From: CAYRYU01 sp964428355
Lineage (GTDB): Bacteria; Muiribacteriota; Ozemobacteria; Ozemobacterales; Ozemobacteraceae
Length of the DNA stretch: 53,120 bases
Assembly: GCA_964428355.1 (NCBI GenBank)
Contig: CAYRYU010000047.1
Coordinates: forward strand, 1 to 53,120
Direction: 5' to 3'
Shown here: piece by piece, positions 15,295-24,728 of the stretch
Layout: each line of letters begins with the position of its first letter
Position numbering within the stretch: position 1 is the stretch's first letter
Program-made: the position numbers and the translations under genes
Notes under the pieces: generated by a model
Database searches by the model: none
What the model was told of the DNA's origin: nothing
The model's input: the letters and a program-made list of their open reading frames with translations, nothing else

Positions 15295-16382
15295 TACAAC
15301 CTCAGAACGAGTCCCACTTGAACCTGGGCCACGATTGTTCGAAAATCGCCTTCGCATGGGCGAAGAAGACCTTCGGGAACTGCCCGGCGGAATGGGGCGG
15401 GCCTGTCTTGAAAGAACAGAGCACCTTTTGCAACATCCTCCGGATGGGGCCGGTCCATATCGGTATCTCTTCCGACGGAATAGGTACGAAGATCGAACTC
15501 GCGGAGCGGACGGGAAACTATTCCACCCTGGGATACGATCTCGTGGCGATGGTAGCCGATGATCTCGTTTCGAACGGGGTTATCCCGACGAGCATTTCCA
15601 ACATACTCGATGCCGACCGCCTCGATCCGAAAATCGTCGACTCCCTGATGGCGGGCCTCCACGAGGCCGCCGCGGTAGCAAGGGTTTGCGTCACGGGTGG
15701 GGAGATAGCGGAACTCGGAAACCGGAACCGCGGATACGGTGACGGGATGCATTTCAACTGGTGCGGGACCGGGATCGGTTTCATCCCGCCCGGGGTCGAA
15801 CCCATCACCGGGGCTTCCATCGAACCCGGGGACGCTGTAGTTGCGCTCAGAAGCAGAGGATTCAGGAGCAACGGTTTTTCCCTGATCCGGAACATCATGA
15901 CCGAATCCTTCGGACCCCACTGGCACCGGATCGGCTTCATGGAAACCCGAAGCCTGGGGGATGTTTTGCTGACTCCGTCACTCATCTATACCCCCCTGGT
16001 GGTCGACCTCCTTTTGCTGGGTGTCCCGCTGAAGGGAATCGCCCACGTCACGGGGGGTGGAATTCCTGACAATCTGGGCCGGATCCTGAAAGGGAAGGGG
16101 CTGGGGGCGATCCTCGACGGTCTTTTCCCCCCCCACGATTTCATGCAGGAGATCCAGGAACTGGGGAACGTTCCCGACGAGGAGGCCTACCATGCATGGA
16201 ACATGGGCAACGGTATGCTCCTGGTCATGCCCGGGTCCCAGGTCGACAGGGTGGTTTCCTTCTCCCAGGAACATGGTTACACTGCCCGGCGTGCCGGAAC
16301 CATACGAAAAGGCGGGATCATAGAAATCGTCCTTCCCCGGGGAGACGGATCGATTCTGAAGTATGAGAAGACCGGAAAATGA
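15288..16382 (+). CDS. purM: Phosphoribosylformylglycinamidine cyclo-ligase (AIR synthetase)
   Basis: 364 aa. Closes the imidazole ring: FGAM + ATP to AIR, step 5 of IMP synthesis. PurM/PurL superfamily. Glycine-rich GISSDGIGTKIELA at about 59-72, LVAMVADDLVSNGVIPTSIS, GGEIAEL, and the C-terminal half HVTGGGIPDNLGRIL. Normal length. The sequence is not a close match to the E. coli form (for example ISSDGIGTK in place of VSGTDGVGTK) but the family is clear. Start overlaps purA (ATATGGTGA), translation coupled. Confidence 0.92.
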   Translation: MVIQPQNESHLNLGHDCSKIAFAWAKKTFGNCPAEWGGPVLKEQSTFCNILRMGPVHIGISSDGIGTKIELAERTGNYSTLGYDLVAMVADDLVSNGVIPTSISNILDADRLDPKIVDSLMAGLHEAAAVARVCVTGGEIAELGNRNRGYGDGMHFNWCGTGIGFIPPGVEPITGASIEPGDAVVALRSRGFRSNGFSLIRNIMTESFGPHWHRIGFMETRSLGDVLLTPSLIYTPLVVDLLLLGVPLKGIAHVTGGGIPDNLGRILKGKGLGAILDGLFPPHDFMQEIQELGNVPDEEAYHAWNMGNGMLLVMPGSQVDRVVSFSQEHGYTARRAGTIRKGGIIEIVLPRGDGSILKYEKTGK

Positions 16383-16407
16383 TTTTTTGCCTTTTTCGGA
16401 TTGAATA

Positions 16408-19400
16408 ATGAAGAAACCTGAAACCAGCCTCCGGACTCTGGTCCGGATGACGAGAGAGGATCGGGCCGACGTGGCGGGGCTTCGATTGGCATCGATGGTG
16501 GAACGGCTTTTTCACGTGGAGACGACGGTCAGACATGGAAAGGTTTATTCCGTCGGCCTCGACCTGGATCGGGAGCGCATCCTCAGATTCGGACGCGAGG
16601 GGCTGCGTGATTCGATCGTCCAGGAAGTTTTCGCTGACGGGCTTCCCAAATCGGTCAAGCCCGGAAGTTACATATTCGTCGGCCGCCTTCCGGGTGTAAC
16701 CGACGACGAAGGGGCCAGTGCCCAGCGGGTCCTGGAGGACATGTTCGGCCTGCCGAGGCAGGGAGCGCAAAAGGTTTTCTCGGCGGACCTGTACCTTTTC
16801 GGGAAAACCCTCGAGGGACCCCTTCTTGGGCGGATCGCCTCGGAAATCCTTGGAAATCCGCTTGTCGACCACATGGAATGGGGACCGGGAAAGCCGAGGT
16901 TGACCTACGATCCCAGGGTTGCGATGGAATTCAAGCCGCGGTTCGAGAGTGTGGCCCTTCCCGTCGATGAGGATGGCTTGCTCAAGGTTTCCCGTGAGCG
17001 TCTTCTGTCGCTCAACCTGGCGGAAATGGAGGCGATCCGGAAGTATTTCGGTTCGTCCGAAACCCGTTCGCTTCGCTCCGGGTATGGCCTTGGGGAAGAC
17101 CCGACCGAGTGTGAACTCGAGATCCTCGGGCAGACCTGGTCCGAGCACTGCAAACACAAGGAATTTGCCGCGATCATCAACTACCGGGATACTGAAACCG
17201 GAGAAGAAAAGACGATCGATTCCCTCTTCAAGACGTTCATCCAGGCTCCAACCATCGCGATCAGGGATGAGCTCCGTGCGAACGGGAACGACTGGCTGGT
17301 TAAGGTCTTTTCCGACAATGCGGGAGTGGTCAGGATCGATGAAGAGCGCCTTTTCGTCTTCAAGGTCGAAACGCACAACTCCCCTTCCGCTCTCGACCCA
17401 TACGGCGGTGCCCTGACCGGGATCGTCGGGAACAATCGCGATCCGCTGGGGACTGGCCGCGGGGGGGGGCGGCTGCTTTTCAACACCGATGTGCTATGTT
17501 TCGCCTCGCCGTTCTTCGCGGGGAAACTCTTGCCCGGGCAGCTCCACCCACGTCGGATAATGCAGGGGGTGATACGTGGGATCGAGGATGGAGGCAACAA
17601 GTCCGGGGTCCCCACCGTGAACGGGGCAATCGTATTCGACGACAGATTCCGGGCAAAACCGCTTGTCTATTGTGGAACCGGGGCCATCCTTCCCGCCAGG
17701 CTTGCCGGAAAAGCAAGCTGGGAGAAGGAGATCAAGGTCGGCGACCGGATCGTGATGGGGGGGGGGCGTGTAGGAAAAGATGGGATCCACGGGGCCACCT
17801 TTTCCTCGCTCGAGATCGATGAAACTTCACCCCAGTCCGCCGTACAGATCGGCTCCCCGATCACGCAGAAGATGTTCTCGGATTTTCTCGAAGTCGCCTG
17901 CGCGAGTGGCCTGGTCAGGTGCTGCACCGACAACGGGGCGGGAGGTCTTTCCTCTTCTGTGGGGGAGCTGGCTTCGATCATTGGCGGCGCAGAGGTGGAC
18001 CTGGAGAAGGTTCCCCTGAAGTATCCCGGGCTTCAGCCCTGGGAGATTTTCCTGTCCGAGTCGCAGGAAAGGATGACCCTCGTCGTCGATCCCGCCCGAC
18101 TCGACGGACTGATGGCCCTTGCGGGAGAATTCGACGTCGAACTGACGGACATTGGCGCATTCACGGACGACGGGATGTTGAGGGTCGGTTACGGGGGAAA
18201 GACCATCGCGGCAATGGAACTGGAGTTTCTTCACGATGGTGTTCCCAGGAAAAACCTCGATGCGGAGTGGACTCCCCCACCCTTCCGGAAAGCCTCGGTT
18301 CCGGCAAACCTGGACATCGGAAAGGCACTCCTCGACCTGATGGGGAGCCTCAACATCTGCTCGAGGGAGGCGGTGATAAGACGATACGATCACGAGGTCA
18401 AGGGGAAGACGATCGTGAAACCCCTGATGGGGAGGAATGGCGTCGCCCCGCAGGATGCTGCCGTAGTGCGGGTGTCCCATGATTCGTGGACCGGGATCGC
18501 CGTTTCGAACGGTATCTGCCCCCGCTATGGGGACTTCGATGCCTTCGAAATGAGCGCCGGGGCTTTCGACGAAGGGGTCAGGCAGATCGTGGCGGTGGGA
18601 GGAAAGCTCCCCGACCCCACGGATTCGGGGAACCTTTTCTGGAGCGTGAACGACAACTTCTGCGTTCCGGACTCGGTGTTCGACGCGGTATCGAATCCGG
18701 ATGGAAAGTACAAGCTTGCTCAGCTCGTCCGGATGTGCGAAGCGTTGAAGGAGATGTCCCTTTTCTTCAGGATCCCGATGACCTCGGGAAAGGACAGCAT
18801 GAAGAACGATTTCCGGTGGGGAGGGGAGAAGATCTCGGTTCCACCGACCGTTCTTTACTCCATGACCGCCAAGATTCCCGACGTCAGGCGCGTGGTGACG
18901 ACCGATTTCAAGGCTCCGGGCGACCTGGTTTTCCTAATCGGACCGACCTTCGATGAACTGGGAGGTTCCGAGTTCCTTCGGTTGATCGGCAAGGAGGGAG
19001 GCCATGTCCCCCGCGTGAGGAAGAAAGAAGCCCGGGAAAGGTATCTCCGGATGGCCGATGCACACAAGGAAGGTCTTTTCGCGTCCTGCCACGATCTTTC
19101 CGATGGAGGGCTCGGGGTCGCGGTTGCGGAATCCTGCTTCGGAGGGGGCATGGGATGTCGTCTCGAAATCCCGGAGTGTGGCCTTCCCCCGGCCACCTTC
19201 CTTTTCAGCGAAACCCATTCCCGGTTTCTCGCTTCCGTCCCTCCCGAGCGCGCAGGCCGGGTCGAGGAGATCTTCGGGACGGATGCGCTCCGGATCGGGA
19301 AGGTGACCGGGGAACAGGTTCTGGACCTCGCGATACCGGGAAAAGAACCGGTCAGGATCCCGCTTGCCCGGCTCCTTTCCGCCTGGAAACGTGGGTTGGA

Positions 19401-19413
19401 GGGAATACTATGA
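16408..19413 (+). CDS. purL: FGAM synthase, PurS-PurL fusion form without glutaminase
   Basis: 1001 aa. Catalytic subunit of FGAR amidotransferase: FGAR + ATP + ammonia to FGAM, step 4. Residues about 40-165 look like a PurS-type domain ending SEILGNPLVDHMEW. Then comes the linker and PurL core: His247 in GQTWSEHCKHKEF, ETHNSPSALDPYGGALTG (321-338), and the repeat half with SGKDSMKNDF and CHDLSDGGLGVAVAE. The glutaminase domain that ends the 1300-aa E. coli enzyme is absent; it is the next gene, purQ, overlapping by 4 bases. So this is the intermediate architecture between the three-protein (S, L, Q) and one-protein enzymes. No clear ribosome site precedes the ATG (25 bases after purM). Confidence 0.93.
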   Translation: MKKPETSLRTLVRMTREDRADVAGLRLASMVERLFHVETTVRHGKVYSVGLDLDRERILRFGREGLRDSIVQEVFADGLPKSVKPGSYIFVGRLPGVTDDEGASAQRVLEDMFGLPRQGAQKVFSADLYLFGKTLEGPLLGRIASEILGNPLVDHMEWGPGKPRLTYDPRVAMEFKPRFESVALPVDEDGLLKVSRERLLSLNLAEMEAIRKYFGSSETRSLRSGYGLGEDPTECELEILGQTWSEHCKHKEFAAIINYRDTETGEEKTIDSLFKTFIQAPTIAIRDELRANGNDWLVKVFSDNAGVVRIDEERLFVFKVETHNSPSALDPYGGALTGIVGNNRDPLGTGRGGGRLLFNTDVLCFASPFFAGKLLPGQLHPRRIMQGVIRGIEDGGNKSGVPTVNGAIVFDDRFRAKPLVYCGTGAILPARLAGKASWEKEIKVGDRIVMGGGRVGKDGIHGATFSSLEIDETSPQSAVQIGSPITQKMFSDFLEVACASGLVRCCTDNGAGGLSSSVGELASIIGGAEVDLEKVPLKYPGLQPWEIFLSESQERMTLVVDPARLDGLMALAGEFDVELTDIGAFTDDGMLRVGYGGKTIAAMELEFLHDGVPRKNLDAEWTPPPFRKASVPANLDIGKALLDLMGSLNICSREAVIRRYDHEVKGKTIVKPLMGRNGVAPQDAAVVRVSHDSWTGIAVSNGICPRYGDFDAFEMSAGAFDEGVRQIVAVGGKLPDPTDSGNLFWSVNDNFCVPDSVFDAVSNPDGKYKLAQLVRMCEALKEMSLFFRIPMTSGKDSMKNDFRWGGEKISVPPTVLYSMTAKIPDVRRVVTTDFKAPGDLVFLIGPTFDELGGSEFLRLIGKEGGHVPRVRKKEARERYLRMADAHKEGLFASCHDLSDGGLGVAVAESCFGGGMGCRLEIPECGLPPATFLFSETHSRFLASVPPERAGRVEEIFGTDALRIGKVTGEQVLDLAIPGKEPVRIPLARLLSAWKRGLEGIL

Positions 19414-20276
19414 GCCCCGCCGGAGGAAGGAAGGTCAGGGCACTCGTCCTGACGGGATTCGGGATCAACTGCGAGGAGGAGATGGCCGCGGGGTTCCGGA
19501 AGGCCGGCGCCGAGGCGGAGATCCTCCACCTGAACCGGCTTTTCTCCGGCGAAAGGAAGGTCTCCGAGTTCGATGTTGTCAGTTTCCCGGGTGGGTTCTC
19601 TTTCGGGGACGACCTTGGTTCCGGCATGGTTCTGGCTGACCAGTTGCGTTTCCGCAGGATCCCGGGAGGGGGTTGCCTCCTGGACGGTTTGGCCGGCTTC
19701 GTGGCGGGTGGCGGGATCGTAATCGGTATCTGCAACGGCTTCCAGGTGCTGGTCAAGGTCGGGTTGCTTCCGAACATCGGCGGGCGTTGCGACCAGGAGG
19801 TCACCCTGAGCGCGAACGACTCGGGAACCTTCGAATCCCGATGGGTGCGGCTTTTGAGAAACAGGAATTCCCCGACAAAGCTCCTCGGCGATCTCGATCT
19901 CTTCGACGTTCCGGTCCGCCATGGGGAGGGAAAGCTTATCATCCGTGACGAGGGGGTCCGGGAAAGGATCCAGAAGATGTCCCTGAATTGCCTTTCCTAC
20001 GTTGACCAGGAAGGGGTCCCCACGAGCCGCTTCCCTGAAAACCCGAACGGGTCGGACCTCGAATGCGCGGGCCTCGTGGATCCCTCGGGCCGGGTTCTAG
20101 GCCTTATGCCCCACCCCGAGGCGTTCCTTTCGGTTTACAACCACCCCGATTGGCCCAGGATGGCCCGGGAGAACCCAGGCTTGGGCGAGGAAGGGGAGGG
20201 GCTGAGGATGTTCCGTTCGATAGTGGCTGCCGCGAACCCCGCGGGAGACCGGAAGAACGAGGGAGGGCGCCGATGA
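19410..20276 (+). CDS. purQ: FGAM synthase glutaminase subunit
   Basis: 288 aa; releases ammonia from glutamine for the PurL partner. Class I glutamine amidotransferase: nucleophile Cys108 in IVIGICNGFQVLVKVG, His/Glu in LMPHPEAFL. N-terminal VRALVLTGFGINCEEEMA and the SFPGGFSFGDDLGSG motif are as in PurQ. Somewhat longer than the usual 225-265 aa. ATG overlaps the purL stop (ATGA), giving tight stoichiometry. Confidence 0.94.
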   Translation: MSPAGGRKVRALVLTGFGINCEEEMAAGFRKAGAEAEILHLNRLFSGERKVSEFDVVSFPGGFSFGDDLGSGMVLADQLRFRRIPGGGCLLDGLAGFVAGGGIVIGICNGFQVLVKVGLLPNIGGRCDQEVTLSANDSGTFESRWVRLLRNRNSPTKLLGDLDLFDVPVRHGEGKLIIRDEGVRERIQKMSLNCLSYVDQEGVPTSRFPENPNGSDLECAGLVDPSGRVLGLMPHPEAFLSVYNHPDWPRMARENPGLGEEGEGLRMFRSIVAAANPAGDRKNEGGRR

Positions 20277-21877
20277 TCAAAGTCCGGCGGGCATTGTTCA
20301 GCGTTTCCGACAAGACCGGGCTCGTTCCATTCGCCCGGTCGCTGGTATCAATCGGCTGCGAGATAATCGCAACCGGAGGGACCCGCAGGGAACTCGAGAA
20401 GGGCGGAGTCCCCTCGACGGAAATCACCCAGATCACGCACAATCCCGAAGCATTCGGCGGTCGCATGAAAACCATCTCGTTCGAGATCGGTTCCGCCCTC
20501 CTGTTCGACCGGGACAAAGACCGGCGGGAGGCCGAAAAGCTCGGAATACTTCCGATCGACCTCGTCGTCTGCAACCTTTACCCTTTCCGGGAATCCTGGA
20601 AGAACGACGTCAGGGGCCGGGAATTGATCGAGAAGATCGACATCGGCGGCCCTACCATGATCCGGGCAGCGGCGAAGAACTTCGGTTACGTCGGAGTGGT
20701 AACGGATCCGGCACAGTATGAGTGGATAATGAGGGAGCTTTCGGAAACAGGCGGCCGCCTCCGGCCCGAAACACGGAAATCACTTATGCGGGCCGCTTTC
20801 AATTACACCGCGGACTACGAGGCCGCGGTCGCCATGGGCATGGACGAAATGTGCGAAATCTCGAGCTGCCGGCTCTCCTTTTCAGCGGGGCGCCGGCTGA
20901 AGTACGGAGAGAACCACCACCAGCATGCATGGGTCTACGATTCGAGGGATCCGGAGGTTCCCCCCGTCGATTTGCAGGTTTTCGACGAGAAGGTCCTTTC
21001 ATTCAACAACTACCTCGACCTGTTCGCTGCCTTGGAAGCGGTCAAGGACCTCGAGAAACCCGGTTGCGCGGTTGTCAAGCATACTACCCCGTGCGGGCTG
21101 GCGGAGGCGGAAAGCCAGAAGCTCGCCCTCTCGGCGGCCTGGGAAGGCGACCCAATCTCGGCTTTCGGCTCGATCCTGGCTTTCAACCGGACCGTTGAAC
21201 TCGAAACAGTAGAGTTTCTCCAGCTCGATTCCCCTGACAGGAACAAGCGCAAGTTCGTGGAGATCGTTGTCGGCCCCGATTTTACCGATGACGCCCTGGC
21301 AGCGCTTCGCAAATCCAAGAACCTGCGTGTCATCAGGCGGCCTCCTGGGCCCCTCCCTTGCGAATTCAGGGTCATCGGGGGAAAGCTGCTGCGCCAGGAC
21401 CGTGACGACAGGCTTTTCTCGATCTTCGAGGGGGTGACGAAAGCCCCATTCGATTCCTCTCTCAGGAAATTGGGGGAGTTCGGTCTCAAGGCGGTGAAAT
21501 GGGTGAAGTCGAACGCCATCGCGATCGTCCGGAAAACCCTGGATGGGGGCTTCCAAATGCTCGGAATGGGTGCCGGGCAGCCCAACCGGGTCTCCTCGAC
21601 ACTCCTTGCCCTCGAAAAGTGCAGGGAAAACCTTGCCCGCGAGGCTGACCTCTTTCAGGTTCCGGTGGAATCGCACTGGGAAGAGGTCATGGCAAAGGCC
21701 GTGCTGGTTTCCGACGGTTTCTTTCCTTTTCCCGATTGTATCGAAGAAGCCGCCGAGGATGGAATCCGTTTCGTGATCCAACCCGGAGGGTCGATTCGCG
21801 ACCAGAATGTGATCCAGAAGTGCGACGAGCTTGGAGTCGCGATGGTTCTGACCGACATGCGTCATTTCAGACATTGA
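20273..21877 (+). CDS. purH: Bifunctional AICAR transformylase / IMP cyclohydrolase
   Basis: 534 aa; last two steps to IMP. N-terminal IMP cyclohydrolase, an MGS-like fold at about 1-145: ALFSVSDKTGLVPFARSL, IATGGTRREL, GGRMKTI, NLYPF, IGGPTMIRAAAKNF. C-terminal AICAR transformylase: YGENHHQHAWVY (211-222), Lys269-His270 in AVVKHTTPCGLAEA, and SNAIAIVRKTLDGGFQMLGMG with the end motif QPGGSIRDQNVIQKCDE. The usual KH.NPCG is KHTTPCG here. ATG overlaps the purQ stop by 4 bases. Complete. Confidence 0.96.
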   Translation: MIKVRRALFSVSDKTGLVPFARSLVSIGCEIIATGGTRRELEKGGVPSTEITQITHNPEAFGGRMKTISFEIGSALLFDRDKDRREAEKLGILPIDLVVCNLYPFRESWKNDVRGRELIEKIDIGGPTMIRAAAKNFGYVGVVTDPAQYEWIMRELSETGGRLRPETRKSLMRAAFNYTADYEAAVAMGMDEMCEISSCRLSFSAGRRLKYGENHHQHAWVYDSRDPEVPPVDLQVFDEKVLSFNNYLDLFAALEAVKDLEKPGCAVVKHTTPCGLAEAESQKLALSAAWEGDPISAFGSILAFNRTVELETVEFLQLDSPDRNKRKFVEIVVGPDFTDDALAALRKSKNLRVIRRPPGPLPCEFRVIGGKLLRQDRDDRLFSIFEGVTKAPFDSSLRKLGEFGLKAVKWVKSNAIAIVRKTLDGGFQMLGMGAGQPNRVSSTLLALEKCRENLAREADLFQVPVESHWEEVMAKAVLVSDGFFPFPDCIEEAAEDGIRFVIQPGGSIRDQNVIQKCDELGVAMVLTDMRHFRH

Positions 21878-21894
21878 TTTCCGAGGAGTCTTGC

Positions 21895-23361
21895 ATGAGC
21901 GTCTTGACGAAGCTTTCTTCCCCTCAGCTGAAGCTTGTCCACAGCGGAAAAGTCAGGGAAAGTTTCCGGATCGATCCCGAGACCCGGATGATCGTCGTTA
22001 CCGACAGGATTTCCTGTTTCGACCGGATCATGGAGACCCCGATCCCCGACAAGGGAGCGATCCTGAACGGGATAGCCGGATACTGGTTTGAGAGTCTGAA
22101 AAAGGTCTGTCCGAGCCATCTCAGGGAGAACATCGACCCGAACATCTCCCTGGTTCGGGAGGCCCGCCCGATCAGGGTGGAGATGATCGTCAGGGGATAT
22201 CTGACCGGTTCGGCGTGGAGGGAATACGGAAGGGGGAAGCGGGTTTTCAGCGGGGTGACCCTCCCCGACGGTCTGCGAAAGAACCAAAAGCTTGACCCTC
22301 CTATCCTGACCCCTACCACCAAAGAGAAGAGCGACAGGGAGATCACTCCCACCGAAATCACCGAACAGGGCCTGGCGACAAGGCGCGTCTACGAGATCAT
22401 GGCCGCAAATTCCCTTGCCCTTTTCCGGGGGGGGACCGAAAGGCTTGCCGAACGTGGCGTGATCCTGGTCGATACCAAGTACGAGTTCGGACTCGTGGGG
22501 AACGATGTGATTCTCATCGACGAAATCCATACTCCGGATTCGTCCAGATTCTGGTACGCCGACAGCTATTCGGAGAACCCCGAGACTGTCCGGGCGCTTG
22601 ACAAAGAATACGTCAGAGATTGGCTCCTGAAGAACAAAGTCGGGGATTCCATCCCCACTTCCCTTCCCCCGGAGGTCGTTACCGAAGCCCGGAATCGTTA
22701 CGAGGAGATCTACCGACTGATCACGGGATCAGCCTATGTTCCCCCTCGTGGCAGCATCAGGGGGCGTGTTTTGGAAAACCTGACGAGACGGAAGATCATC
22801 CGGGAGGGGTATGTTGCGATCATCATGGGCTCCCCCGCAGATCTACCGTTCGCGCGAAAGATCGCGGAGACGGTCTCGGGATATGGTCTGAAAGCGGATC
22901 TCAGGGTGGTCTCCGCCCACAAGAACGGGGAGAGGATCCCGGAAATTGCTGAGGAGTACAACTCCTCCCTCGAACCCGGGGCCGTGATCGCGATTGCGGG
23001 CCGGTCGAACGGCCTTGGAGGTGCGCTGGCGGCCAACCTGAACATTCCCGTCTTCAACTGCCCCCCTTTCCGGGATGCAGGGGACCAGGTGGTCAACATC
23101 AATTCCTCCCTCGTGATGCCTTCGCGCACCCCTGCCGCCACCCTTCTCGACCCCCAGAATGCCGCCCACGCGGCGATGCGAAGCCTCAATCTTCCACGGT
23201 TGCGTGACATGTTCACTGCAGAGATTTCCACAATGAAGGCCGACCTCGAAAAGGCCGACCTCAAGATCCGGAGCAACGACTCGATCCCGGCGCCCGTGTC
23301 CGAAACCGATCCCGATTTCGTCGATCCCGTGCCTGAGAGCCTTGAAGGGGGCAAGAAATGA
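21895..23361 (+). CDS. purCE: Fused SAICAR synthetase (PurC) and class II AIR carboxylase (PurE)
   Basis: 488 aa; steps 6 and 7 in one chain. PurC part, about 1-285: SGKVRESFRIDPETRMIVVT, RGYLTGSAWREYGRGK (100-115), TPTTKEKSD, VDTKYEFGLVG (192-202). This is the yeast Ade1-like branch. PurE part, about 305-460: MGSPADLPFA (311-320), RVVSAHKNGERI (337-348), AIAGRSNGLGGALAANLNIP (366-385), FNCPPF, SSLVMPSRTPAATLLDP. The SAHK and AGRSNGLG motifs are those of class II PurE (as in animal PAICS and some spirochetes), which carboxylates AIR directly with CO2. Class I has SAHR and AGAAHLPG and needs PurK. No purK is present, as expected. The last 30 residues look like a flexible tail. Start ATG has GAGGAG upstream. 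Confidence 0.93.
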   Translation: MSVLTKLSSPQLKLVHSGKVRESFRIDPETRMIVVTDRISCFDRIMETPIPDKGAILNGIAGYWFESLKKVCPSHLRENIDPNISLVREARPIRVEMIVRGYLTGSAWREYGRGKRVFSGVTLPDGLRKNQKLDPPILTPTTKEKSDREITPTEITEQGLATRRVYEIMAANSLALFRGGTERLAERGVILVDTKYEFGLVGNDVILIDEIHTPDSSRFWYADSYSENPETVRALDKEYVRDWLLKNKVGDSIPTSLPPEVVTEARNRYEEIYRLITGSAYVPPRGSIRGRVLENLTRRKIIREGYVAIIMGSPADLPFARKIAETVSGYGLKADLRVVSAHKNGERIPEIAEEYNSSLEPGAVIAIAGRSNGLGGALAANLNIPVFNCPPFRDAGDQVVNINSSLVMPSRTPAATLLDPQNAAHAAMRSLNLPRLRDMFTAEISTMKADLEKADLKIRSNDSIPAPVSETDPDFVDPVPESLEGGKK

Positions 23362-24728
23362 ACCAGCTTCTGGCCATTTCCCCCCTCGACGGACGTTACG
23401 CCCTGAGTCTCAAGTCACTCCGGAACTGGTTCTCAGAGTTCGCGCTGATTCGTGCCCGGTGCGATATCGAACTGAAATTCCTCCTGGATCTGGACAAGAG
23501 TGGATTGTTCCCCCCGCTGGCCGAGGCGGAGAAGGAAAGGATCACGGCCCTTTCGGGGGCGTTCTGTGAAGCCGATGCCCTCCAGGTAAAGGAAATTGAG
23601 AACGTGACCCGGCACGACGTCAAGTCCGTCGAGTATTTCCTGCGGAAACGGTTGGGACTTTCGAACCCGAACATGATTCATTTCGGCCTGACCTCGGAGG
23701 ACGTCAACAACCTTTCCTATTCCGGACTTTTCCGGGGCTTCCTCTCCAAGGAGATGCTTCCCAGACTTCGGGAGCTGATCCTGCAACTTTGTGAAACAGC
23801 CTCCCAGACCGCTCGGGAGCCCTTCCCCACCAGGACCCACGGCCAACCCGCCACCCCGAGCACCGCCGGCAAGGAGATCGCAGTCTACATTTCCCGGCTG
23901 ACGAAGATCTTCCGCAAGCTCCGTGTTTTCCGGTTCCGGGGAAAGCTCAACGGGGCCACCGGCACCTATGGGGCGATGCTTGCTGCCTTCCCTTCCTTCG
24001 ACTGGATCGCCTTCTCCCGGAAGTTTGTCGAGAGTCTGGGTTTCGAGTTCAATCTGGCAACCACCCAGATCGAGGACCACGACGGATGGGCGGAGTTCTT
24101 CAACCTCGTCCGTCAGGCCAACAACATCGTCTTGGACCTTGGTCAGGATTTCTGGACCTACCTGATGCTCGGGTTTTTCACCGAGGAGGCGGTTGCCGGC
24201 GAGGTGGGGTCATCCACGATGCCTCACAAGGTCAATCCCATCCGTTTCGAAAACGGGGAGGGCAACCTCTACATCGCGAATGCTCTCCTGGCAATGCTCT
24301 CAGACAAGCTTTGCCGGTCCAGGATGCAACGGGACCTCTCCGACAGCACGGTCACCCGGAACGTGGGTGTTGCAATGGCCCATTCATTCCTTGCGCTTGG
24401 AGAGACAGTCCAGGGGCTCAAGAAGATCAGATTCAACCCTGCACGCTGCAGGAAGGAACTTGCAGACTCGCCCCAACTGCTCGCTGAACCGGTACAGACG
24501 ATCCTGCGGACCGTCGTTAAGGATGATCCCTACGAGCTGCTCAAGCAGATGACGCGTGGGAAGACGGTTTCCCTTCACGATGTCCTGGAAACCCTGAAGC
24601 CCTACAACCTCGGTGAGGAGCGGCTGCGTCCGGTCCAGCAGATGAAACCGGAGGATTACATCGGTGCCGCCCCGGCCATCTGCCTCGAGATCGTTGATCA
24701 GGCCAGGAAGGAGGTCGGGGAGGTATGA
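23358..24728 (+). CDS. purB: Adenylosuccinate lyase
   Basis: 456 aa; acts twice, SAICAR to AICAR and adenylosuccinate to AMP, releasing fumarate. Fumarase/aspartase superfamily. IHFGLTSEDVNNLSYS (107-122), catalytic His161 in TRTHGQPATPST, signature GSSTMPHKVNPIRFENGEGN (284-303). N-terminal LLAISPLDGRYALSLKSLR marks the long E. coli-type PurB and not the shorter Bacillus type. ATG overlaps the purCE stop by 4 bases. Complete. Confidence 0.96.
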   Translation: MNQLLAISPLDGRYALSLKSLRNWFSEFALIRARCDIELKFLLDLDKSGLFPPLAEAEKERITALSGAFCEADALQVKEIENVTRHDVKSVEYFLRKRLGLSNPNMIHFGLTSEDVNNLSYSGLFRGFLSKEMLPRLRELILQLCETASQTAREPFPTRTHGQPATPSTAGKEIAVYISRLTKIFRKLRVFRFRGKLNGATGTYGAMLAAFPSFDWIAFSRKFVESLGFEFNLATTQIEDHDGWAEFFNLVRQANNIVLDLGQDFWTYLMLGFFTEEAVAGEVGSSTMPHKVNPIRFENGEGNLYIANALLAMLSDKLCRSRMQRDLSDSTVTRNVGVAMAHSFLALGETVQGLKKIRFNPARCRKELADSPQLLAEPVQTILRTVVKDDPYELLKQMTRGKTVSLHDVLETLKPYNLGEERLRPVQQMKPEDYIGAAPAICLEIVDQARKEVGEV

